Positions 17,271 through 25,415 of a stretch of DNA of 64,000 bases are shown piece after piece. This stretch comes from Streptomyces sp. NBC_00708 (GTDB taxonomy: Bacteria; Actinomycetota; Actinomycetes; Streptomycetales; Streptomycetaceae). Made by a program: the position numbers and the translations under genes. The notes below the pieces were generated by a model that ran no database searches, was not told where the DNA came from, and worked only from the letters and a program-made list of their open reading frames with translations. The first letter of the stretch is position 1, and every line of letters begins with the position of its first letter. The stretch covers positions 124,001 through 188,000 of the forward strand of contig CP108997.1 in NCBI GenBank assembly GCA_036226585.1, given 5' to 3'.

Positions 17271-17969
17271 TCAGCCTCCGTGGCCCAGCGCGGGCCGGGC
17301 GTTCGGCGGGGGGACCCCGACCTCGTCAAGGGTGTGGCCGTCGCAGGGGATCCGGGTCACGGCGGCCTGCTCGATGCGGGACACGGTGAACCAGCGCATG
17401 GCGTTGCGCAACCGGCACCAGCCGACCAGGTACCACTGGCTGTTCGTGAAGGCGAACATCACGGGTTCGACATCGCGGCCGGTCGTGGTGGCGTCGCCCG
17501 CTGTGTAGCGGATCCGGAGCACCCTCTGCTCGGCCATCGCCTCCTCCAGCGCCGACTTGCTCGCGCGCGACTTCAACGGGGGCGCGTCGACCCAGACGCG
17601 GCGCGCCAGTTCCTCGGCCTTCGCCCGTGTCCTGGGGTCGAGGACGTCCACGATCTTCCGCACCCCGGCCGAGGCCAGATCGGCGTACGGGGTATCGGCC
17701 GCTGCGGAGACTGCTGCCAGCAGGGCCACCGCCTGGGCCGACGTCAGGCTGACCGGCGGCAGGGACGCGCCTGTGGCCATTCCGTAGCCACCACCGGGGC
17801 CGGGGCGGGACCAGATGGGTGCGCCGCTGTTCTCCAGCGCCGTGAGGTCTCTCTTCACGGTGCGCGTGGACACGCCGAACTCGGCGGCCAGTTGCCCGGC
17901 GGTGCGTCCTCGCGCGCCGCTGCGGCGCAGCGTCTCCGACAGGGCATGGAGCCGTTCCGCCCGCTTCAC
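17271..17969 (-). CDS. YafY-type regulator: HTH_11 plus WYL domain
   Basis: The N-terminal helix-turn-helix (KRAERLHALSETLRRSGARG, then TAGQLAAEFGVSTRTVKRDL) is followed by a WYL sensor region (VLRIRYTAGDA..., FAFTNSQWYLVGWCRLRNAM, RWFTVSRIEQA). Such proteins bind nucleic-acid-like or small ligands through the WYL fold and regulate a neighbour. GTG at 17969 gives the usual start (VKRAERL) with a G-rich site upstream; an in-frame ATG at 18011 would add 14 residues. It is divergent from the esterase gene at 18043, its probable target. 232 residues. Confidence 0.85.
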   Translation of the reverse strand: MKRAERLHALSETLRRSGARGRTAGQLAAEFGVSTRTVKRDLTALENSGAPIWSRPGPGGGYGMATGASLPPVSLTSAQAVALLAAVSAAADTPYADLASAGVRKIVDVLDPRTRAKAEELARRVWVDAPPLKSRASKSALEEAMAEQRVLRIRYTAGDATTTGRDVEPVMFAFTNSQWYLVGWCRLRNAMRWFTVSRIEQAAVTRIPCDGHTLDEVGVPPPNARPALGHGG

Positions 17970-18042
17970 TGTCCCCACCCCGAGAAATTCATGACGGAAA
18001 TGGTGACACACACCTGTCCGCGGGAACTGTAAGCATCAGGGC

Positions 18043-18774
18043 ATGACGACGACCACGAGCAGCCCGACCATCATCCTGATCGCCGGCCACTGGCTGGGAG
18101 CCTGGGCCTGGGACGAGGTACTCGAACACCTGGCAGCCGACGACGCGCGCGCTGTCGCGATGACCCTCCCGGGTCTGGACCCGCACGATCCCGACCGTTC
18201 GTCGAAGACCCTCGACGATCAGGCGGCGGCTGTCGGACAGGTCATGGCCGAGGCCGGGGTCCGCGAGGGTCAGCCGGCTGTTCTCGTCGCTCACAGCGGG
18301 GCCAACGCACCGGTCAGCCTTGTACTGGACCGGCACCCCGAGCTGGTCCGGCGGGTGGTGTGGGTCGACTCCGGACCGGTGGCACCAGGAAGTGTCTTCG
18401 CCCCGGACCTGCCGGAGGAGTGGGAAGAGCTGCCGCTGCCGCCCTTCGAGGTTCTCGGGGAGCAGGCCGGCCTCGATGGGCTGAGCCCCGAGGTGCTGGA
18501 GCGCTTCCGCGCCAGGGCCGTCCCCGAACCCGGCCCCGTGCTGCGCCAGCCCGTGGAGCTCACGAATCCCGCACGCCTCAGCGTCCCGACCACGCTGGTG
18601 TGCTGCTCGATCCCGAGCGCGCAGCTGATGGATCTGGCACGCGCCGGCCATCCCATGTTCGCCGAGGTAGCCAACCTGGAGCACCTTGAGGTCATCGACC
18701 TGCCCACCGGGCACTGGCCGATGTGGAGCCGGCCCGCGGATCTCGCGAAGGTGATCGCTTCAGCGGCTTCCTGA
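18043..18774 (+). CDS. Alpha/beta hydrolase (small esterase family)
   Basis: 243 residues starting MTTTTSSPTIILIAGHWLGAW. The oxyanion region is AGHWLGAWAWDE. The nucleophile elbow reads VAHSGANA, a variant in which the first Gly of GxSxG is Ala. A likely acid lies in the late strand region and the His in TGHWPMWSRP. No signal peptide. Divergent from a WYL regulator 73 bp away, so it is probably controlled by it. The substrate is unknown; relatives hydrolyse small esters or act on xenobiotics. Confidence 0.85.
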   Translation: MTTTTSSPTIILIAGHWLGAWAWDEVLEHLAADDARAVAMTLPGLDPHDPDRSSKTLDDQAAAVGQVMAEAGVREGQPAVLVAHSGANAPVSLVLDRHPELVRRVVWVDSGPVAPGSVFAPDLPEEWEELPLPPFEVLGEQAGLDGLSPEVLERFRARAVPEPGPVLRQPVELTNPARLSVPTTLVCCSIPSAQLMDLARAGHPMFAEVANLEHLEVIDLPTGHWPMWSRPADLAKVIASAAS

Positions 18775-18815
18775 GCCGGCCGCGCTCCGGACGGCGAGGG
18801 GAGTTCGAAGAGAGG

Positions 18816-18861
18816 CCTAGGGCCTGTCCGGCGGATCTTCGCGGGCCCGACAGGCCCTAGG
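18816..18861. terminator. Inverted repeat with CTAG ends, terminator and possible mobile-element remnant
   Basis: Arms CCTAGGGCCTGTC (18816-18828) and GACAGGCCCTAGG (18849-18861) are perfect complements around a 20-nt loop. The right arm overlaps the stop codon of the convergent VOC gene. The layout CTAG-GGCCTGTCC...GACAGGCC-CTAG looks like short terminal inverted repeats inside a duplicated CTAG target, so a tiny non-coding mobile remnant recruited as a terminator is possible. Confidence 0.65.
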
Positions 18862-19246
18862 GTGCGAGGCTGCGTACGACATCGAACTCATTGCCCTCGG
18901 GGTCGGCCATCACCACCCAGGTCCGACCGGACCCCTGGCCCACGTCCACCCGGGTGGCGCCGAGGGCCAGCAGCCTGGCGACCTCGTCGGCGGTACTGGC
19001 GTCGACAGGGCTCACATCGAGATGGAGCCGGTTCTTGCCGGTCTTGGCCTCGGGCACCCGGACGAAGAACATGGTCGGCGGCATCTGCCCGGCCCGCACG
19101 GCCTCGGCGGTCGGCTCCCACGAGCCGATCTCGACCGAGTCCTCGCTTCGGTCGAGCACGGTGAAGTCCAGTACTTCGCACCAGAAGTCCGCGAGCCGCT
19201 GCGGGTCGAGGCAGTCGACGACGAGTTCGGTGAACCTGCTGGTCAT
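18857..19246 (-). CDS. VOC-family protein (glyoxalase/bleomycin-resistance fold)
   Basis: 129 residues, MTSRFTELVVDCLDPQRLAD through DPEGNEFDVVRSLAP. Two beta-alpha-beta-beta-beta halves are visible: FTELVVDCLDPQRLADFWCEVL, and NRLHLDVSPVDAS with VVMADPEGNEFDVV. The metal-ligand positions correspond to His in RLHLDV and Glu in GNEFDVV. CACCTGGAGAAACC gives a good ribosome site. It follows the acetyltransferase gene after 31 bp on the same strand, so both form a TetR-controlled operon. A resistance or detoxification role is inferred from that pairing. Confidence 0.85.
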   Translation of the reverse strand: MTSRFTELVVDCLDPQRLADFWCEVLDFTVLDRSEDSVEIGSWEPTAEAVRAGQMPPTMFFVRVPEAKTGKNRLHLDVSPVDASTADEVARLLALGATRVDVGQGSGRTWVVMADPEGNEFDVVRSLAP

Positions 19247-19277
19247 GGTTTCTCCAGGTGGGTGGTGGTCGCGGCGT

Positions 19278-19928
19278 TCAGGCGCGCGGCAGGGTCGGGG
19301 CGGCGGCTTCGAGGTCGTCGACCGTCCCGGACATGAGGGTCCGGATGTGGGCGGTGATGTGCTCGGCGGGCCAGTCCCACCAGGCCAGAGCGAGGAGGCG
19401 CGCGATGTCCTCGTCCGCGTAGCGGGTACGCAGCAGCCGGGCCGGGTTGCCGCCGACGATCCCGTAGTCCGGCACGTCCTTGGTGACCACGGAGCCGCTG
19501 CCGATGATCGTGCCGTGCCCGATCCGCACGCCGGGCAGCACCGTCGCCCCGTGTCCGAACCAGACGTCGTTGCCGACGACGGTGTCGCCCCGGTTCGGCA
19601 GCCCGGCGAGCAGGTCGAAGTGGTCGGCCCAGGAGCCGCCCAGGGTCGGGAACGGGAAGGTGGAGGGACCGTCCATACGGTGGTTGGCACCGTTCATCAG
19701 GAAGCGCACACCCGTACCGAGCGCGCAGAACCTGCCGATGACCAGCTTCTCCGGGCCGTAGTGGTAGAGGACGTTGCGGGTCTCGAACGCGGTGGCGTCG
19801 TCCGGGTCGTCGTAGTACGAGTACTCCCCCACCTCGATCAGCGGCGAGGTCACCAGCGGCTTGAGCTGCACCACCCTCCGCTGACCGGGCATCGGATGGA
19901 GCACGGTGGGGTCGGCGGGTACGGGCAT
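19278..19928 (-). CDS. CatB/Vat-type xenobiotic O-acetyltransferase
   Basis: 216 residues of left-handed beta-helix type. Family blocks: LVTSPLIEVGEYSYYDD, YGPEKLVIGRFCALGTGVRF, LMNGANHRMDGPSTFPFP with the catalytic His of GANHR, GDTVVGNDVWFGHGATVLPG and VVTKDVPDYGIVGGNPARLL. This matches the streptogramin A/chloramphenicol acetyltransferase group, which acetylates hydroxyls using acetyl-CoA. The start at 19928 has GAGGA upstream; MRTPAMPVP, five codons earlier, is an alternative. First gene of an operon with a VOC protein. A TTGACA -35 and a TetR-type palindrome precede it. Real antibiotic resistance is unproven. Confidence 0.9.
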   Translation of the reverse strand: MPVPADPTVLHPMPGQRRVVQLKPLVTSPLIEVGEYSYYDDPDDATAFETRNVLYHYGPEKLVIGRFCALGTGVRFLMNGANHRMDGPSTFPFPTLGGSWADHFDLLAGLPNRGDTVVGNDVWFGHGATVLPGVRIGHGTIIGSGSVVTKDVPDYGIVGGNPARLLRTRYADEDIARLLALAWWDWPAEHITAHIRTLMSGTVDDLEAAAPTLPRA

Positions 19929-20063
19929 GGCAGGTGTCCTCATCGTGTGCGAGTGGTTGATACGCGGCCGGTGACCGGCAGGGCGTGGGACCACGGGTCT
20001 CCGAGGCACGTGCCCGCGCCCACGGTGATCATCTCCGCGTCCACGCGCTCGCCCCCTCGGACA

Positions 20064-20086
20064 GAACGGCACGGGCCGTGCCGTTC
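20064..20086. promoter_or_regulatory. TetR-type operator, copy 1
   Basis: An inverted repeat with perfect 11-nt arms GAACGGCACGG and CCGTGCCGTTC around one base. It lies just downstream of a TTGACA -35 element (complement of 20117-20122) that points toward the acetyltransferase, so bound repressor would cover the start of that transcript. Copy 2 is at 20122-20144. Confidence 0.8.
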
Positions 20087-20121
20087 GCTGAAGCGTGCCT
20101 AGATCATGGAGCGCTTGTCAA

Positions 20122-20144
20122 GAACGGCACGTGCCGTGCCGCTA
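20122..20144. promoter_or_regulatory. TetR-type operator, copy 2, overlapping the tetR -10
   Basis: Same 23-nt pattern as the site at 20064 with three differences (GAACGGCACG-T-GCCGTGCCGCTA). Its right end reaches the -10 box TAATAT (20143-20148), which sits 6 nt before the tetR ATG. Binding here would give autorepression. Confidence 0.8.
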
Positions 20145-20154
20145 ATATCGGAGC

Positions 20155-20733
20155 ATGACTGCCGCCCGACGCAACGGCCCCGCCCTGACCGAAGCCATCA
20201 TGCGAACCACTCTGGAACTGGGACAGGAGCTCGGCTATGCGAAGCTCAGCATCGAGGCGATCGCCGCACGGGCCGGCGTCGGCAAGCACACCATCTACCG
20301 CCGGTGGCCCTCCAAAGGCGCCCTGCTGCTCGACTCGCTGCTGTCGCTCGGCGAGTCGGCCCTCGACTACCCCCACACGGACGATGTCGTGGCAGACCTG
20401 CGCCAACAGATCTACGCAGCCATCGGCCTCCTGGCCGGACCGACGTTCCGGCCGCTCTTCCAGGCACTGATCGGCGAGGCCCAGCACGACCCGGGCGTGG
20501 CCACCGCGCTCAACGAACGGTTCATCAGCCCGCAGGCGGACAAGACCGTCGCGCGTCTGGAGGCAGCGCAGAACGAGGGCCGGCTCTCACCGGACTTCGA
20601 CCTGGACCTGGCGATGGCACTCCTCTCCGGCCCGCTGTACTTCCGGCTGCTCATCACGCAGGAACCACTCACCCACGCGTACGTCGACCGAGTGCTCGAC
20701 GCCCTCTTCGCGGGAATGGCGAAGAGGGCGTGA
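20155..20733 (+). CDS. TetR-family repressor
   Basis: 192 residues. The N-terminal HTH reads LTEAIMRTTLELGQELGYAK then LSIEAIAARAGVGKHTIYRR and WPSKGALLLDSL, a textbook TetR head. The C-terminal helical ligand domain ends DRVLDALFAGMAKRA and contains LSGPLYFRLLITQEPL, common in TetR_C members. Divergent from the acetyltransferase-VOC operon with two matching palindromes between them, one over its own -10, so it is almost certainly a local autorepressor induced by the compound the operon handles. The -10 TAATAT 6 nt before ATG suggests a leaderless mRNA. Confidence 0.92.
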   Translation: MTAARRNGPALTEAIMRTTLELGQELGYAKLSIEAIAARAGVGKHTIYRRWPSKGALLLDSLLSLGESALDYPHTDDVVADLRQQIYAAIGLLAGPTFRPLFQALIGEAQHDPGVATALNERFISPQADKTVARLEAAQNEGRLSPDFDLDLAMALLSGPLYFRLLITQEPLTHAYVDRVLDALFAGMAKRA

Positions 20734-20757
20734 GAGGGGGCGTCGCCGCCGGCGTTC

Positions 20758-21423
20758 TCAGGAGGTGGGCAGGTCCACCTGCGGCTTCAGCCGGACCTCG
20801 GTCACGCTCACGCCCTGCGGGGCGCCGAACGCCCGGACCATGACGCCGCCGCCGATGTCGGTGACCTCCAGGGCCAGGTGGTCGGCTCCCACGCGCAGGT
20901 CGAGTCTGGACACGGGCCTGCCCGCGAAGTCCGGCATGCGGTGGATCCGCGCTCCGGGGTACCGCAGAGTCGTCAGCCTGTCCCGCATCTGTGCGTACGT
21001 GGCCGCCACCGTGCCGGAGAACGCCTTGCTGATCCGGAGCTGGTGCCTCTGAGCTGCGCACTCCTCCGCCGGATGCAGCGCCACCGGGTCGGCCGGGGTG
21101 GGGGCGAGAGCCGATGCCGGTGCTATGTGGCCGGCGGCGCCGAGAACGTTCGGTTCGCAGCTCTGTCCGATGAGGTCGGCCAACTCCAGGAAACGCGCCT
21201 CCGCCTCATCGGCGCTCGCCACGAACGTGGCTGCCCTGGCGGTCCGTACGACGACGGGGCGGGAGGTGGCGTGGACGGCGAACGCACGAGCCGAAGGGGC
21301 GGAGGCAGCAGTACCGGCGGAGGTGCGGGGGGCGGCGTGGGCGCTCTGGGTAGCGGCGGCCAGGACGACGACGCTGCCCAGTGCGGCGGTGAGCAGGGGC
21401 TTCGTAAAGAGATTCGATCGCAT
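20758..21423 (-). CDS. Secreted protein of unknown function, 221 residues
   Basis: ATG at 21423 with AAGGTGACGAC upstream opens a signal peptide (MRSNLFTKPLLTAALGSVVV...AHA). The mature part contains two cysteines that may pair (IGQSCEPNVLGAAGHIAPAS and HPAEECAAQRHQLRISKAF), then a mostly beta tail (RLDLRVGADHLALEVTDIGG... VTEVRLKPQVDLPTS). I do not recognise a family. Its 3' end converges on tetR 24 bp away without an obvious strong hairpin. Confidence 0.7.
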   Translation of the reverse strand: MRSNLFTKPLLTAALGSVVVLAAATQSAHAAPRTSAGTAASAPSARAFAVHATSRPVVVRTARAATFVASADEAEARFLELADLIGQSCEPNVLGAAGHIAPASALAPTPADPVALHPAEECAAQRHQLRISKAFSGTVAATYAQMRDRLTTLRYPGARIHRMPDFAGRPVSRLDLRVGADHLALEVTDIGGGVMVRAFGAPQGVSVTEVRLKPQVDLPTS

Positions 21424-21597
21424 GTCGTCACCTTGCGGGCCAGTTGCCACCCGTCGCCTGAGTAGTCGTACTCATTCCACGGACCGGCTCAACTCGGCCC
21501 GCCCGCCGTGGCACGGTCGCACCTACCGAGCGATGAGTTTGCGCCGTGCCAGCGGTCCTACAGGGCAGATGGTGCGTTCTGGATGAAGGAGGCTCCC

Positions 21598-22227
21598 ATG
21601 AGCAACGATGTCTGGCCGATGGTGCATGCGGAGCGTGCGGCGCTGATCGATGACCTCGCGCGGCTCGATGACGGGCAATGGGGGCAGCCGTCGCTCTGTG
21701 TGGGATGGACCGTGCATGACGTGGCCGCCCATCTGGTCGACACCGCTCGGACGACACGGCTCGGTTTCGTGGCCGGCCTGGTCAGGGAGCGGTTCGACTT
21801 CGACCGTCAGAACGCACGCGGTGTGGAGCGGGAGCGAGGTGCCTCGCCGCAGGAGACGTTGCGGAGGCTTCGCCAGGTGGCGTTGCGGGCCTCGACTCCC
21901 CCGGCGCCCTTGGACAGCCGGCTCGTCGAGGAGGTGGTGCACGGCGAGGACATCCGCCGGCCGTTGGGCCTCACTCGCGCCTACCCTCCGGAGGCTGTCA
22001 CCCGCGCCCTGCGCCTGCAGCTCCGTACTCCCGCGTCCTTCGGCGGAGCCAAGGAGCTGACAGCCCGTGTCCGGCTCACGGCGACGGACGCCGACCTGTC
22101 CGTGGGGAACGGTCCGGAAGTCGGAGGGCCCGCGCTCTCCCTTCTGCTGGCCGTCTCCGGGCGACAGACGGCGCTGGAGGAGCTGGCCGGGCCGGGAGCC
22201 GCCGCGCTCGTGACGCCGCGTCGGTGA
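21598..22227 (+). CDS. Maleylpyruvate isomerase-like, mycothiol-dependent (DinB-fold) family protein
   Basis: 209 residues, start set by GAAGGAGGCTCCC. N-terminal MDMPI helices: MVHAERAALIDDLARLDDGQ then SLCVGWTVHDVAAHLVDTA, where GW.VHDVAAH supplies a metal His (about H45). Glu and His in RLVEEVVHGEDIRRPLG (about E111, H115) complete the likely metal triad. The C-terminal part (ARVRLTATDADLSVGNG..., LLLAVSGRQTALEEL) is an SCP2/MDMPI_C-like module. Actinobacterial members use mycothiol for isomerisation or detoxification; the substrate is unknown. Confidence 0.85.
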   Translation: MSNDVWPMVHAERAALIDDLARLDDGQWGQPSLCVGWTVHDVAAHLVDTARTTRLGFVAGLVRERFDFDRQNARGVERERGASPQETLRRLRQVALRASTPPAPLDSRLVEEVVHGEDIRRPLGLTRAYPPEAVTRALRLQLRTPASFGGAKELTARVRLTATDADLSVGNGPEVGGPALSLLLAVSGRQTALEELAGPGAAALVTPRR

Positions 22228-22297
22228 CGCCGGAGTCCAGGTCGTGGGCCGCGCCGCACTCGGACGTACTGTCAGTGGCCGCCCCTACGCTTCCCTC

Positions 22298-23059
22298 ATG
22301 GCCACGAACCGCACCAAGGTGCCTCGCCCCTTAGCCCGTCAGCTCTTCGTCGAGGCCGGCCACCGGTGCGCCATATCGACGTGCCGCGCGACCCCTCTGG
22401 AGATCGCGCACATCGTGCCCTGGCACCGTGTCAGGAAGCACGAATTCCACAACATGATCGTCCTGTGCCCCAACTGCCACACCCGCTTCGACCGCGGAGA
22501 CATCGACCGGCAGGCCATGTTGCGGTACAAGGACCTGCTCCGCCTCTCGGACCCCAACCGCGTGGCACCCGACGACCCTTCTCCACGAGCCGGTCTCCTG
22601 CGGGCGTACCGGCTGTTCCAGAGCGACATGACCACATGGCACACGTCCATTGCCGAGCTGGTCCTGGCGGTCACGCTCTCCAGCTACGGCTTCCCCACCG
22701 GGAATCTGGAGTCGTGCCGCACAGCGGCGTCCCTCGCCCGCGCGGCCACCGACAAGCTGAGCGACCTGGGCGACGAGGGTGTCACCGAGGCGGCGAACTA
22801 CGTCTTCGACTGGTCCCTGAAGTGGGCACACGACGTGTTCGACCTGGAGGAGTCCGCCTTCAACCGGACCAGGGAGGAGGCCGGCGCCTGGGCTCGGGAG
22901 AAGCTCATGGCCTTCGCCATGCTCCATGAGGAGATCTGCGCGGCGCTGGACCTGGGGCCCAGGGAGCTGGACTTCTTCGAGACCGAGAGGTCCGGCCAGA
23001 ACCTTCCCGACGTCCCCCTGGGCACCCGCGGACTCTGGGACGCCGACGCGGAGGCGTAG
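22298..23059 (+). CDS. HNH endonuclease-domain protein with a helical C-terminal region
   Basis: 253 residues. The first 65 form an HNH/zinc nuclease module: C24 and C29 (RCAISTC), LEIAHIVPWH (H38, H43), HN at 51-52, then LCPNCHTRFD (C57, C60, H61). The remaining 190 residues are helical (AELVLAVTLSSYGFP, AASLARAATDKLSDLGDE, NYVFDWSLKWAHDVFDLEES) and unfamiliar. HNH modules of this length occur in McrA-like restriction enzymes and uncharacterised defence proteins. No methylase or partner gene lies beside it. The upstream TACGCT box 6 nt before ATG implies a leaderless transcript. The C-terminal domain's function is unknown. Confidence 0.75.
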   Translation: MATNRTKVPRPLARQLFVEAGHRCAISTCRATPLEIAHIVPWHRVRKHEFHNMIVLCPNCHTRFDRGDIDRQAMLRYKDLLRLSDPNRVAPDDPSPRAGLLRAYRLFQSDMTTWHTSIAELVLAVTLSSYGFPTGNLESCRTAASLARAATDKLSDLGDEGVTEAANYVFDWSLKWAHDVFDLEESAFNRTREEAGAWAREKLMAFAMLHEEICAALDLGPRELDFFETERSGQNLPDVPLGTRGLWDADAEA

Positions 23060-23144
23060 CCGGTCGAGGAGGCCGGCGGCGAGGGCCCGTTCCGCCGAGG
23101 CTCCGCGGGGCAACCTTCCGCAGATGCCGGTGGTCCTGTACTGC

Positions 23145-24398
23145 ATGAGAATCTCATTCCTCATCCACAACGCGTACGCGATCGGAGGGACGATCACCAC
23201 TACCTTCAACTTGGCCCGAGCGCTGGCCGATCGGCACGATGTGGAGATCATCTCCGCGCTCCGGAACCGGGAGCGGCCGAGCCTCGCACTCGATCCACGG
23301 GTGCGGCTGCGGCCCCTGGTGGATCTGCGGCACGAGAAGAACGACCCGCGCCACCTGACGCCGGCGAAGATCTTCCCCTCGGCCGAGTACCGCTACCAGG
23401 AGTACAGCGCGCTGACCGATGAGCGCATCGGCCACGCGCTGGCGTCGCTCGACAGCGATGTCGTCGTGGGGACCCGCCCGGGGCTCAACGTCCACCTGGC
23501 GCTGCACGCGCCCGCGCGGACGGTGCGGGTCGGGCAGGAGCACCTCACGCTCGACCACCACTCACCCCGGTTACGCAAGGCGCTCCGCCGGGCCTATCCG
23601 CGGCTGGACGCGATCACCCCGGTCACGGAAGCCGACACCGCCGTCTACCGGCGCAAGATGCGACTGCCGGGCGTACGGGTGCAGGCGCTGCCCAACAGCG
23701 TCCCCGCCCCGGCCCTCGCGCCGGCGGACGGTCGCGGGCGCATCGTGGTGGCCGCCGGGCGGCTGGCGACCATGAAGCGGTTCGACCTGCTGATCGAGGC
23801 CTTCGCGGCGGTCGCCGCGGCCTATCCCGACTGGCAGTTGCGCATCTACGGCAGGGGCGAGGAGCGGGAGCGGCTGCGCGCGCTCATCGACCGGCTCGGG
23901 CTGTACAACAACGTGTTCCTGATGGGCGCGGTGACTCCGATGGAAGCCGAGTGGGTCAAGGGGTCGATCGGGGCGGTGACCTCCGACTACGAACCCTTCG
24001 GCATGACCATCGTGGAGGCGATGCGCTGCGGGCTGCCCGTCGTGAGCACGGACTGTGCGTACGGCCCCGGCGAGATCATCGCCGACGGGGAGGACGGCCG
24101 GCTGGTTCCCGTCGGGGACCGGGACGCGCTGGCCGGCGCCCTGCTGGACCTCGTGGGCGACGACGAGCTGCGCCGGCGCATGGGACACACCGCCCTGGAG
24201 AACTCCCGGCGCTACGGCCCCGCCCCCGTCGTCGCCCAGGCGGAGCAACTGTTCGAGGAACTACTGGCCGCCCGCAACGAGGGCCGAGCACCGGCCGGCA
24301 CGGGCCGCGCCCTGGCGAGCAGCGGTTTCGCGGCAAGGGACACCATGCTCATCGCGGCCGGCAGTGTCGTGAGGGCCGCACGGAAGGCGCGACGATGA
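23145..24398 (+). CDS. Glycosyltransferase family 4 (GT-B fold)
   Basis: 417 residues. ATG at 23145 (MRISFLIHNAYAIGGTITTT) is chosen because relatives begin at this strand; an ATG at 23124 would add seven residues. The GT-B N-domain has GGTITTTFNLARAL. The C-domain has IVVAAGRLATMKRFDLLIEA, LRIYGRGEERERL and the E-x7-E motif EPFGMTIVEAMRCGLP (about E283 and E291), all typical of retaining GT4 enzymes that use nucleotide sugars. It overlaps the next gene by ATGA, so the two are translationally coupled. Acceptor unknown; a cell-surface glycan is likely. Confidence 0.85.
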   Translation: MRISFLIHNAYAIGGTITTTFNLARALADRHDVEIISALRNRERPSLALDPRVRLRPLVDLRHEKNDPRHLTPAKIFPSAEYRYQEYSALTDERIGHALASLDSDVVVGTRPGLNVHLALHAPARTVRVGQEHLTLDHHSPRLRKALRRAYPRLDAITPVTEADTAVYRRKMRLPGVRVQALPNSVPAPALAPADGRGRIVVAAGRLATMKRFDLLIEAFAAVAAAYPDWQLRIYGRGEERERLRALIDRLGLYNNVFLMGAVTPMEAEWVKGSIGAVTSDYEPFGMTIVEAMRCGLPVVSTDCAYGPGEIIADGEDGRLVPVGDRDALAGALLDLVGDDELRRRMGHTALENSRRYGPAPVVAQAEQLFEELLAARNEGRAPAGTGRALASSGFAARDTMLIAAGSVVRAARKARR

Positions 24399-25261
24399 GC
24401 GGCAGCACGGGCGACGGCACGAACGGGCCGGCGGAGATGCCCCGGGGAGCGGTGACGGTGCAGGAGGACGGGCGGCTGCTCGTACGCGTCCACGCGCCGC
24501 TGCCCGCCTCGGCACAGCCGCGGTTGCTGCTTCAGCTGCGTCCGAAGAAGGGGCAGCCGGAACGGACCGGCCGCCATCTCGATCTGGAGCCCGCCGGGCC
24601 GGACCAGTGGCAGGCGGTACTGGAGACGGCGCCGGCCCTTGAGGAGGGCCGCTGGGACGCCTACGTCGTGGGTGTTCCGGGCGAGGACCGTGTGCCGTTG
24701 CTGCCGGGCCTGCGCGATCTGCGCACGCTGGCGACCGGTCAGGGCGGCGATCGGCGGGCCACGCCCCTCGCGGTCCGGGTCCCGTATGCCACCAAGGACG
24801 GCCGGCTCGCCGTACGGGCCTGGCGGCGCACCGCCCACGCGGAGGCCGGCCGGATCACCGTCGCGGGTGGCTCGATGACCGTGGCGGGGCGGTTGTTCGG
24901 CGCCCGGCCGGCGGAAGGCGCGGTGGCGTCGCTACAGCGGCGCGGGCAGGGCTCCGCCGTGCGGGAGTTCCCGCTCCGGGCGGAAGGGGAGCAGGACTTC
25001 TCGTTCACCGTCGACTACACGGATCTCCTGGCGGAAGGCGGGGGGCCGGCGGTCGGGGAAGCGCCGGTGGTCTGGAACGTCCACGTCCAGCCCGCCGCCG
25101 GGGCGCGGCGGGTCCGGGTCGCCCGCCTGCTGGACGACATCGCGGACCGGAAGGCGGTCTTCGTCTACCCGGCCACGCTGCTCGGCGAGGTGTCCGTGCG
25201 CCCGTACTACACCCTCGACAACGACCTCTCCGTGGAGGTCACAGCGCAGAGCCCACGGTGA
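24395..25261 (+). CDS. Hypothetical protein coupled to the GT4 gene, 288 residues
   Basis: Starts in the ATGA overlap with the glycosyltransferase. The sequence is beta-rich: VTVQEDGRLLVRVHAPLPAS, PRLLLQLRPKKGQPERTGRH, VRVPYATKDGRLAVRAWRRT, FVYPATLLGEVSVRPYYTLD. It has an overall Ig-like or jelly-roll feel, with no signal peptide or transmembrane segment. I recognise it as a kind of protein that accompanies glycosyltransferases in Streptomyces but cannot name a domain. The coupling suggests a role in the same glycan step, possibly as a chaperone or accessory modifier. Confidence 0.7.
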   Translation: MSGSTGDGTNGPAEMPRGAVTVQEDGRLLVRVHAPLPASAQPRLLLQLRPKKGQPERTGRHLDLEPAGPDQWQAVLETAPALEEGRWDAYVVGVPGEDRVPLLPGLRDLRTLATGQGGDRRATPLAVRVPYATKDGRLAVRAWRRTAHAEAGRITVAGGSMTVAGRLFGARPAEGAVASLQRRGQGSAVREFPLRAEGEQDFSFTVDYTDLLAEGGGPAVGEAPVVWNVHVQPAAGARRVRVARLLDDIADRKAVFVYPATLLGEVSVRPYYTLDNDLSVEVTAQSPR

Positions 25262-25415
25262 ACACGGGATGTCCGGGCGGTCCCGGCAGCCGGCCGGGAC
25301 CAGGACCAGCGACCGATGGCACACGGGTCCATGATCGCTAGGCTCGCTGCCATCCACGCCCACGGACGCGGCCGCTGAAGCGCGCCGGGCCCGCACCGAT
25401 CATGAGGTAGGAACC

